A stretch of 5,079 nucleotides of DNA from JAXFQS01 sp034178815 (GTDB taxonomy: Bacteria; Verrucomicrobiota; Kiritimatiellia; RFP12; DVOR01). The notes beneath the pieces are model-generated. The model was not told the DNA's origin and searched no databases. It saw only the letters and a list, made by a program, of their open reading frames with translations. The first letter of the stretch is position 1, and each line of letters begins with the position of its first letter. A program made the translations under genes and the position numbers. Where the stretch lies: contig JAXFQS010000055.1 in NCBI GenBank assembly GCA_034178815.1, positions 1 to 5,079 of the forward strand. Reading direction: 5' to 3'. Shown in pieces: positions 1 to 5,079 of this stretch.

Positions 1-80
1 GGGGGTGGTCCGGGGGGTTTGTGGCGCGGTGGGGGGGGGGGTTTGTTGGGGGGGCGGGGTGCGTTTGAGGGGCCCCGCCC
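1..80. other. G-rich low-complexity window edge, no gene
   Basis: The first 60 bases of the plus strand are almost entirely G and T, with G runs at 1-5, 12-17, 31-41 (11 G), 48-54 and 56-59, followed by the palindrome GGGGCCCC at 69-76. I see no open frame with protein-like composition. The composition is far from the rest of the window, where G and C are balanced. The run spacing would permit a G-quadruplex on the plus strand, but a poor-quality contig end (poly-G sequencing error) explains it equally well or better. Confidence 0.6.
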
Positions 81-96
81 GCTTCTTTTCCGTGAG

Positions 97-171
97 GTCG
101 GTCGCTAGGTTGGATGCCGTTCGACTGCTACGCAGGATAGGAGCCAATAGGTAGGCAGGTTGGCGACCGAT
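97..171 (+). repeat. Inverted repeat closing a 51-base loop, possible structured RNA
   Basis: TCGGTCGC at 98-105 is the exact reverse complement of GCGACCGA at 163-170. Counting G-U pairs in a plus-strand RNA, the stem extends without interruption to 12 pairs (97-108 with 160-171). On the minus strand the same extension positions are mismatches. Inside are two short possible helices, TTGG (110-113) with CCAA (144-147) and CTGC (125-128) with GCAG (132-135). It lies just beyond the stop codon of the serine hydrolase. It is about tRNA length but lacks a T-arm and D-arm, so it is not a tRNA. No T-run follows it on either strand, so it is not an intrinsic terminator. It may be chance. Confidence 0.3.
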
Positions 172-185
172 GGGTGTGCAGGAAA

Positions 186-1409
186 CTACTCGGTGGTGCG
201 CCCCGTATACTCGCTGCTGGCCTCGACGCGCTGCTTGAAGAAGTTGTCTGCCGTCTGGTTGAAGGCTTTGTCCCAGGGACGGGGGCCGTTGCACAACTGG
301 ACGATCCAGAGTTTGAGCTGCTTCTTGTGCCAGTTGACATGGCAGTTGGTGCCCCAGGCGCCACCGTGCCCGAACCATGCATTCTCGTCGTCGACCTTGG
401 GCGCCGATAGTCCGAGGGAGTAGCCGCCCATATTCTTGGGGCGCGTGCTCACCGCGAGAATGCTCTTGACGGTCTGCTCCTTGAGGATGCGCACGCCGTT
501 ATCCCCGACCCCGAGGTTCATCAACATCTTGTAGAATTTGAGTTGGTCGTTTGCGGTCGTCCAGAGCCCAGCTCCGGCGGAGGGAAATACATGCGAACCG
601 TTGTAGGGACGCTGCTCCCAATCGTTCTGACGGCGCCAGCGGGCGGGCTTGCCGGCTACGCAGTCGTACATCTCAATCTGGCGCGAGAGTTGCTCGTCGG
701 TCGGCTTGAAACAGGTGGATTTCATGCCCAGGGGATCGAGGACGGTCTGCTTGAGATAGTCCTCCCATTTCATGCCTGTGACGGTCTCGACGATTGCCGC
801 GCCGATGTCGATTCCGGTGTTGGAGTAGGACTCTTTGGTTCCGGGTTCGAACTTGATTGGTGCGGCTGCGGCGGAGGCGGCAACGATGCGAATGGGCATG
901 CCTCCCGACCATCCGCCGCCAGGGACGGTGTGTTGTTTACCGGCGATTTCGAAGGGGAATCCGCCGGTGTGGTTGAGCACCATCCGGACGGTGAGGGTGT
1001 TCTTGGCTTTGACGAGGGTACGGACATCGTTGGTTCTGGGGCATTCGATCCAGAGTTCTTTGAACTCGGGCAGGTATTTGCTGACGGGGTCGTCGAGGGA
1101 GATCTTGCCTTCTTCGACGAGTTTGGCGATGGTGACGCCGCAGAAGCCCTTGGTCTGGGAGCATTGCATGAAGGGGTCGTCCATCGTGATGGGGCGTTTG
1201 GCCTTGACATCGGCGTAGCCGACGCAGGCGATTTCGGTCTTTCCGTTGTTGTAGAGCACGGCGATGGCGCCCGGGAGTTCACCGCTCTTGGCGTAGGGTT
1301 CGAGGGCATCGCGGAGGCTGTTTTCTCCGGCGGGGTTTTGGGCGTGCAAATGGATTCCGGCCAAGGTGGCAACGGCCAGAATCGCGGCGGTGATTTTGGT
1401 GAGGTTCAT
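186..1409 (-). CDS. Secreted serine hydrolase, class C beta-lactamase/PBP-like family
   Basis: This is a 407-residue exported hydrolase of the beta-lactamase-related family (COG1680 type), whose members act as esterases, D-amino-acid peptidases or beta-lactamases; the substrate here cannot be told. Residues 1-23 form a Sec signal peptide (Lys5, hydrophobic core 7-19) with a likely cut after the HLHA stretch. The three active-site signatures are all present: SxxK as SQTK (Ser84, Lys87), YxN as YSN (Tyr195-Asn197) and the HxG-type box HGG (348-350). LNHTGG (145-150) and the segment around PLGM (226-229) are also typical of the family. An in-frame upstream ATG at 1529 would add 40 Arg/Pro-rich residues ahead of the signal peptide. 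The ATG at 1409 is preferred because AGGGAG lies 7 bases upstream and the signal peptide begins there. The protein has eight cysteines, many for this family. It ends with TAG and is probably monocistronic. The family call is firm; specific activity is unknown. Confidence 0.93.
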   Translation of the reverse strand: MNLTKITAAILAVATLAGIHLHAQNPAGENSLRDALEPYAKSGELPGAIAVLYNNGKTEIACVGYADVKAKRPITMDDPFMQCSQTKGFCGVTIAKLVEEGKISLDDPVSKYLPEFKELWIECPRTNDVRTLVKAKNTLTVRMVLNHTGGFPFEIAGKQHTVPGGGWSGGMPIRIVAASAAAAPIKFEPGTKESYSNTGIDIGAAIVETVTGMKWEDYLKQTVLDPLGMKSTCFKPTDEQLSRQIEMYDCVAGKPARWRRQNDWEQRPYNGSHVFPSAGAGLWTTANDQLKFYKMLMNLGVGDNGVRILKEQTVKSILAVSTRPKNMGGYSLGLSAPKVDDENAWFGHGGAWGTNCHVNWHKKQLKLWIVQLCNGPRPWDKAFNQTADNFFKQRVEASSEYTGRTTE

Positions 1410-1416
1410 TCGGGTT

Positions 1417-1422
1417 CTCCCT
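1417..1422 (-). promoter_or_regulatory. Shine-Dalgarno of the serine hydrolase
   Basis: AGGGAG on the minus strand, 7 bases before the ATG at 1407-1409. It decides the start: it selects this ATG, which opens a clean signal peptide, over the in-frame ATG at 1529. Confidence 0.75.
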
Positions 1423-1472
1423 GGGTTTGGTAGGGCGCGACGCGGTTGTGCGGGGCGCCGACGATTGTGGAG

Positions 1473-1501
1473 AGTGTAGCATATCCGGTGTGGATTTTCA
1501 A
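1473..1501 (-). promoter_or_regulatory. Sigma-70-like promoter of the serine hydrolase
   Basis: On the minus strand there is TTGAAA (1496-1501; five of six matches to TTGACA), a spacer of exactly 17 bases (1479-1495), and TACACT (1473-1478; four of six matches to TATAAT). TGC directly before the -10 box forms an extended -10 element. Initiation would be near 1466, giving a 5' leader of about 57 bases that contains the Shine-Dalgarno. This is the most AT-rich patch of an otherwise GC-rich region. The promoter would make the hydrolase independent of the upstream hemW operon. The host's sigma-factor preferences are unknown, so this is an inference from the E. coli-type consensus. Confidence 0.6.
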
Positions 1502-1519
1502 CCGGGAAGGGGGAGCGGC

Positions 1520-1600
1520 GGGTAGGCACCTTCGGGGGTGGAAGGTTGGCACCTGTGCGTCGGGGAGGTGCGTACCTGTGGGGGTGGAAGGTAGGCAGGA
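1520..1600. repeat. 23-base-period tandem repeat with AGGT-4-ACCT dyads
   Basis: Units start at 1520, 1543, 1566 and 1589, exactly 23 bases apart. The first 12 bases of the units are GGGTAGGCACCT, AGGTTGGCACCT, AGGTGCGTACCT and a degenerate AGGTAGGCAGGA. The tail of units 1 and 3 is nearly the same (TCGGGGGTGGA and GTGGGGGTGGA), while unit 2 has a diverged tail (GTGCGTCGGGG). The fourth unit fades out just before the stop codon of the binding-protein gene. The head of each good unit is an inverted repeat (AGGT, 4 bases, ACCT), as expected for a dimeric protein site or a small hairpin. The array lies directly upstream of the -35 box of the hydrolase promoter, at about -54 to -134. Confidence 0.8.
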
Positions 1601-1605
1601 AGGGA

Positions 1606-3204
1606 TCAGTCGCGGCGGTGGAAGTCGGGGAAGTATTTCTCCTCGCCGTAGGGGAAGTCTGAGGGACGGTAGGCTTTGAGGGCGTCGGGGACGAGGGCGC
1701 TGTTCTGCGAGCAGTGGGTGAAGATCATCGGGCATTCGGTTCGGACGCGCTCTTGTATGGGGCGCCAGAATCGGTGCTGGTCTTCGGGGCGGAGGCACTG
1801 CTCGGCCTTGGCGTAGAGGGCGTCTGTCTCGGGGTCGACGAAGGCGGTTCGGTTCGGGCCGGGGGGCAGGTTGCGGGAGATGAAGAGTTGCATAAAGTTC
1901 TGCGCGTCGGGGTAGTCGGCAACCCAGCCGATTCGAAAGAGTTGGGTCTGCCCTTCGCGCAGTCGCTTGAGGAAGGCGGGCCAGGTATTGTAGCGCGGCA
2001 CGACTTCGATTCCGCAGGCGCGGTAGAAGGAGGCAATCAACTCCGAAGTCTCCCGAGCCTCCTGCGTGGGCTTGCCGACATCGAGCGCAATCCTGAGCGG
2101 CAATCCGCTCTTCGGGTCGATTCCCCCCGGATAGCCCGCCTCCTTCAAAAGCCGCCTGGCCAAGGCGAGATCGAAGGCGAACGGCGCCCTGTTCGTGACC
2201 GCCCCCGCGAGCACCGGAGGAACCGGCGACTGGATGGGGCCGGCGACTCGCCCTTGGAAGTAGTCGCGCCACTGGTTCCAGTCGAACGCCGCGCAAAGCG
2301 CCTGCCGGAGCGCCCGGTTCCGGCCCAGCAACGGGTCGCGCATATTGATGCCAAGGTACATCAAGTTTAGCGCCGGTTCCGCCCGGTAGTGGATGTTGCG
2401 CCCGGCCAGTTCCGGGGAGAGATTCCCCTGCGCGTCGAACACAATGTCCCAACTGTCCTGCGTGAGATTCGTCAGAAAATCAAGTTCTCCATTGAGGAAC
2501 ATCATCCACTGCGTCGTCGGGTCGTCAATCACCAGATAGAGGATCGAATCAAACGGCTTCGGATTCGTTTCCTGCCAAAGCGGCCACCCCTCGGCACGCT
2601 CGAAACGCATGTGGTGGTTGCGCTTCCACTCCGCCAGACGGTACGGGCCGGAGCCGACCGAACATTCCCGGAATTCCCAACTTCCTATGGCTTCCTTCGG
2701 CACGACCGCAAAATAGGGCATGGCCAGATACCAGCCAAACTGCGGGTTCGGCGTGCGCAAGGAAATGGTCAACTGGTGCGTACCTTTCACCTCCATCCTG
2801 ACAATGTCCGCCGCCAGCCAAGCCCCAGCAGAGGCGTTCGCAGGGTCTTTGACCCGGGCGATGGAGTAGCGCAGATCCTCGGCGGTGACGGGGCGGGATT
2901 TGCCCCCGAGGGCGGGCGAGGCGTGGAACACGGCGTTGGTGCGAAGCGTCAGGGTATAGTGCAATCCATCGGGGGAAATCTCGGGCATTTTCGAGAGGAG
3001 TCCTGGCTTGAGGCGGTAGGGTCTCTCGCCGTAGACATACTCAAGAGGTGTCTCGTAGCAGAGGGCGACGGCGCGTGCCGCATAGACGGTTGCGCACTGT
3101 ATTGGATCCATCGAAGGTACCCGTTCCAGCGCGCGGCGGAAGGTTCCTCCGAGGAGGGTAGAGGCCAGGCAAACGACCCCGAAGGCGGTGGTGAATCGAA
3201 TCAT
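1606..3204 (-). CDS. ABC transporter substrate-binding protein, family 5 (peptide/nickel type)
   Basis: This 532-residue protein has the usual length of DppA/OppA-type solute-binding proteins, which capture oligopeptides or other small solutes outside the inner membrane and pass them to a permease. A hydrophobic N-terminus (about residues 6-20 after Arg3) is a likely signal peptide. There is no convincing lipobox and the cleavage site is unclear. Family landmarks in order are: a YTLTLR-type strand after SPDG (77-80), TAEDLRYS (107-114), GSGPYRL (184-190), NRALRQALCAAFD (296-308), and GWVADYPDAQNF (426-437), close to the family's GW-ADYPD-NF signature. Its ATG overlaps the hemW stop as ATGA, and AAAGGA lies 9 bases before the ATG inside hemW, so translation is probably coupled. 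No permease or ATPase gene is in the window; the next gene is a serine hydrolase after a gap. Peptide binding is the default family guess; the actual ligand is unknown. Confidence 0.9.
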   Translation of the reverse strand: MIRFTTAFGVVCLASTLLGGTFRRALERVPSMDPIQCATVYAARAVALCYETPLEYVYGERPYRLKPGLLSKMPEISPDGLHYTLTLRTNAVFHASPALGGKSRPVTAEDLRYSIARVKDPANASAGAWLAADIVRMEVKGTHQLTISLRTPNPQFGWYLAMPYFAVVPKEAIGSWEFRECSVGSGPYRLAEWKRNHHMRFERAEGWPLWQETNPKPFDSILYLVIDDPTTQWMMFLNGELDFLTNLTQDSWDIVFDAQGNLSPELAGRNIHYRAEPALNLMYLGINMRDPLLGRNRALRQALCAAFDWNQWRDYFQGRVAGPIQSPVPPVLAGAVTNRAPFAFDLALARRLLKEAGYPGGIDPKSGLPLRIALDVGKPTQEARETSELIASFYRACGIEVVPRYNTWPAFLKRLREGQTQLFRIGWVADYPDAQNFMQLFISRNLPPGPNRTAFVDPETDALYAKAEQCLRPEDQHRFWRPIQERVRTECPMIFTHCSQNSALVPDALKAYRPSDFPYGEEKYFPDFHRRD

Positions 3205-4286
3205 CGGTCAGATTCCTTTTCTGCCGGCGGCAACACCGCCAGCACATCGCGCAAGAGCGCGTCTAGGTAGCGAAATCCCAAAGCGGTCGGGGCAAAGCGC
3301 GTTCCCGATTGGGTCAGATGGCCGCACGCTGCTGCGCGTTCGAGCACGCGACGCGCTGGAGTCATCACGGGGCACTCGTCGAGGTCGATTCCTTCCGCCA
3401 GCCGCAACCGGAAGAGCGCTCGCTCCTGGGCGTCTTCTGCCTCGGAAAGCATCTCTTCGCGGACGCCTTCGGGCTCGATTGTGCGCCGTAGCCGCCCCAG
3501 ACGGCTGGATGCTCCGGTGCCGATTCCGAGGTAGTCGCCGCCTCGCCAGCAGGAGAGGTTGTGGCGGCATTCAAAGCCGGGGCGGGCGAAGTTGGAAACC
3601 TCGTAGCGTTTGTATCCTTGCAAGGTCTCGTAGGCAATCGCTAGTTGTTCCAGAGCTGACTCCTCATTAGCAATCACCCCGTCTGATGCGAACCTTGAGC
3701 CCTCTTCGATGCTAAGCGCATAGATGGAGAGGTGTTCGGGGCGCAGGGCCAGCACGCGTTTCAGGGTCGACTCCCATCCGGCGCGTGTCGAGCCCGGCAA
3801 TCCCGCAATCAAGTCCACTCCCGCATTGTCGAACCCTGCCTCGCGAATGAGCCTGAACGCCGTCAGTGCGTCCTTCGCCGAGTGGCGGCGGTTGGCGCGG
3901 AGCAGGACGGAATCTTCCAGACTCTGCACTCCGAGGCTGATGCGGTTCACCCCTGTCTCGCGCAGGAATTCGAGCAGTTCTAGGGAGAGCCCCTGCGGGT
4001 GCGCTTCCACCGTCCACTCGCAATTCCGTGCCAGCGAAACCGTTGCCCGCAGCCACCGCGCAAAGCGTTCCCATCCGGCTTTTCCCAAAGCCGTAGGCGT
4101 CCCGCCGCCGCAGTAGAGTGTTTCGAGCGGAGCCATCGGCGCGCACACGAGCGAGGCGAACCAACGCTCCGCCGCTTGAGACGAATAGGGCGCCGAGTGG
4201 AAGGCGCAATAACCGCAACGCCCGCCTAGACAGTAGGGATGGTGGACATAGAGGTGCGCCGGACGCGTATCAGCGCCGTTTGCCAT
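3201..4286 (-). CDS. hemW: HemW-like radical SAM protein (heme chaperone / HemN-related)
   Basis: A 361-residue cytosolic radical SAM protein, slightly shorter than E. coli HemW. HemW relatives are heme chaperones, often misannotated as oxygen-independent coproporphyrinogen III oxidase. The cluster region reads YVHHPYC then CGYCAF, with Cys19, Cys24 and Cys27. Phe rather than a fourth Cys follows, the HemW rather than HemN pattern, and the protein lacks HemN's N-terminal extension. Other landmarks are GGGTPT (60-65), NRISLGVQSL (114-123), DLIAGLPG (158-165), HLSIYALSIEEG (185-196) and RHNLSCWRGGDYLGIG (241-256). The cysteine spacing is CX4CX2C, one residue longer than the usual CX3CX2C, and the heme-associated HNxxYW motif reads HNLSCW. 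The ATG lies 17 bases inside the ligase gene with no strong Shine-Dalgarno, so translation is probably coupled. The subfamily is clear; preserved heme-chaperone activity is inferred. Confidence 0.9.
   Translation of the reverse strand: MANGADTRPAHLYVHHPYCLGGRCGYCAFHSAPYSSQAAERWFASLVCAPMAPLETLYCGGGTPTALGKAGWERFARWLRATVSLARNCEWTVEAHPQGLSLELLEFLRETGVNRISLGVQSLEDSVLLRANRRHSAKDALTAFRLIREAGFDNAGVDLIAGLPGSTRAGWESTLKRVLALRPEHLSIYALSIEEGSRFASDGVIANEESALEQLAIAYETLQGYKRYEVSNFARPGFECRHNLSCWRGGDYLGIGTGASSRLGRLRRTIEPEGVREEMLSEAEDAQERALFRLRLAEGIDLDECPVMTPARRVLERAAACGHLTQSGTRFAPTALGFRYLDALLRDVLAVLPPAEKESDR
3214..3219 (-). promoter_or_regulatory. Shine-Dalgarno of the substrate-binding protein
   Basis: AAAGGA on the minus strand, 9 bases before the ATG at 3202-3204 and inside the hemW coding region. 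It supports this start and independent re-initiation at the ATGA overlap. Confidence 0.6.
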
Positions 4287-5079
4287 TGCGCTCGGAGTGT
4301 TCGTCGAGTGCGCCGGCGTATTCGCCCCGCCGCACCTTCAGGGTGGAGGTTCGCTTGAGCGCCTCCAGAAAGACCGCAACCTTGCGCGGCCGCTTGTAGT
4401 CGGCTATCGCTTCGCAAAGCCGGTGAACGGTCTGGCGCAGAAAGTCGCCCACACTGTCGGTATCAATGGAAGGATGGTCGGTTCGGATGGCATCGAGGTC
4501 GGGGGTGACAATCGCCCCCACGCGCTCGCCCGTTTCGCCCTGCACCTGGTAGCCCAGCACCAACACATCCTTGATATAGGGCGACTTCTCCAGCAACTGC
4601 TCGACCTCCTCGGGATAGATGTTCTTCCCCTCGCGGTTGACGATTAGCGCCTTCTTGCGGCCGGCAATGCGCACCAGCCCGTTGGCATCGACCTTGACCA
4701 GATCGCCAGTGTGGAAGAACCCCTCGTCGTCGAAAACCTCCCGCGTCGCCGCCTCGTTCTTGAAGTAGCCCTTCATAATGTTGGGCCCGCGCAGGCAGAG
4801 TTCGCCCACCCCCTGGGCGTTGACATCGACCAGTTTGTAGTCCATATTCGGCAGCACGCGCCCCACCGTGCCGGGCTTCCATACGCCGAAGTCGGAGCCG
4901 CAGACCTCGGGCGCCGCTTCCGTCATGCCATAGCCCTCCACAATCGGGATGCCCAGCCGCGTGAAGCCCCTGGAGACCTCGATTGGACACGCCGCGCCGC
5001 CAACGCCCAGAAAGCGCAGTTTGCCCCCCAGACTGTCAAGAATCTTGCGGCCGATGAGTTTGCCCCCGCCACAGAGCAG
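4270..5079 (-). CDS. AMP-forming long-chain acyl-CoA ligase, C-terminal part
   Basis: This is the last 269 residues of an adenylate-forming enzyme that activates a carboxylic acid, probably a fatty acid, with ATP and transfers it to CoA. The frame stays open to the window edge. The codon at 4939-4941 is GTG inside a conserved stretch, not a start. Numbering from the edge, the landmarks are LRFLGVGGAA (21-30), EGYGMTE (48-54, the ATP/adenylate motif), GELCLRGPN (92-100), TGDL (124-127), GRKKALIV (140-147), GKNIYPEEVE (151-160), and TSTLKVRR (244-251) with the likely catalytic Lys248. The TLK form of the last motif, in place of TGK, is common in long-chain fatty-acid-type ligases, as is the GKN-P-E-E segment, so a FadD15-like role is favoured. 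At least half of the protein, including the P-loop motif, lies outside the window. Its stop overlaps hemW by 17 bases, so the two are probably co-transcribed. Chain-length specificity is unknown. Confidence 0.92.
   Translation of the reverse strand: MLCGGGKLIGRKILDSLGGKLRFLGVGGAACPIEVSRGFTRLGIPIVEGYGMTEAAPEVCGSDFGVWKPGTVGRVLPNMDYKLVDVNAQGVGELCLRGPNIMKGYFKNEAATREVFDDEGFFHTGDLVKVDANGLVRIAGRKKALIVNREGKNIYPEEVEQLLEKSPYIKDVLVLGYQVQGETGERVGAIVTPDLDAIRTDHPSIDTDSVGDFLRQTVHRLCEAIADYKRPRKVAVFLEALKRTSTLKVRRGEYAGALDEHSERNGKRR

Noticed and set aside
69..76. GGGGCCCC palindrome as an intrinsic terminator of the hydrolase
   Set aside because: It has no loop and no T-run follows it on either strand, and it lies in sequence of doubtful quality.
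97..172. tRNA gene on either strand at the inverted repeat
   Set aside because: The length and end stem fit, but there is no T-arm with a GTTCRA-type loop directly before the 3' stem, no D-arm and no anticodon arm in the right place.
543..1433. Plus-strand open frame of 296 codons opposite the serine hydrolase
   Set aside because: It is antisense to a gene with all three catalytic motifs. The translation is Gly/Val/Asp/Glu-rich, as expected of a complementary frame in GC-rich DNA.
1410..1529. 40-residue N-terminal extension of the serine hydrolase from the ATG at 1529
   Set aside because: The extension covers the predicted promoter and leader, is Arg/Pro-rich, and would bury the signal peptide; the ATG at 1409 has a good Shine-Dalgarno.
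1520..1600. CRISPR array
   Set aside because: The 23-base period has no repeat/spacer alternation: the whole unit is related from copy to copy, and no cas genes are present.
1406..2452. Long minus-strand open frame (348 codons) across the intergenic region and the binding-protein gene
   Set aside because: It overlaps the family 5 binding protein in another frame, runs through the tandem repeat, and its translation is Arg/Pro-rich with no recognisable domain; it is a GC-rich shadow frame.
2389..3270. Plus-strand open frame of 293 codons opposite the binding protein
   Set aside because: It is antisense to a well-supported family member, has no domain resemblance, and has no Shine-Dalgarno support.
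4270..4941. GTG at 4939-4941 as the start of the acyl-CoA ligase
   Set aside because: The frame continues upstream to the window edge with conserved ligase sequence (LRFLGVGGAA), and the GTG lies within the conserved EGYGMTE region, so the gene is truncated by the window.

Overview
The window is GC-rich and bacterial, and every gene I can support lies on the minus strand. Reading in the direction of transcription (right to left), the order is: the C-terminal part of a long-chain fatty-acid-type AMP-forming acyl-CoA ligase (cut by the right edge), a complete HemW-like radical SAM protein, a complete family 5 (peptide/nickel-type) ABC substrate-binding protein, a 196-base intergenic region, and a complete secreted serine hydrolase of the class C beta-lactamase/penicillin-binding-protein-like family. 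The last ~185 bases on the left carry no recognisable gene and end in a very G-rich, low-complexity stretch.

The first three genes are tightly packed. The ligase and hemW overlap by 17 bases, and hemW and the binding protein overlap by 4 bases (ATGA), so they are probably one transcript with translational coupling. The serine hydrolase looks like a separate unit, with a good Shine-Dalgarno and a convincing sigma-70-like promoter (TTGAAA, 17-base spacer, TGC, TACACT) in the intergenic region. No permease or ATPase accompanies the binding protein in this window.

The most interesting non-coding structure is a 23-base-period tandem repeat (three units plus the head of a fourth, 1520-1600). It sits between the end of the binding-protein gene and the -35 box of the hydrolase promoter. 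Each unit begins with an imperfect AGGT-4-ACCT dyad, so the array looks like a row of protein-binding sites or an RNA-structure element. Words from the same motif (AGGTAGGCAGG, AGGTTGGC) recur on the other side of the hydrolase gene at 107-164.

The most interesting protein-level point is that the HemW-like protein has a CX4CX2C cluster motif instead of the CX3CX2C usual for its family, and HNLSCW instead of HNxxYW. The organism cannot be fixed from this sequence. A GC-rich Gram-negative-type bacterium with many exported COG1680-type hydrolases, for example from the Planctomycetes-Verrucomicrobia-Lentisphaerae/Kiritimatiellae area, would fit, but this is a weak guess. I see ordinary metabolic genes, no mobile element and no clearly new defence or biosynthetic system.
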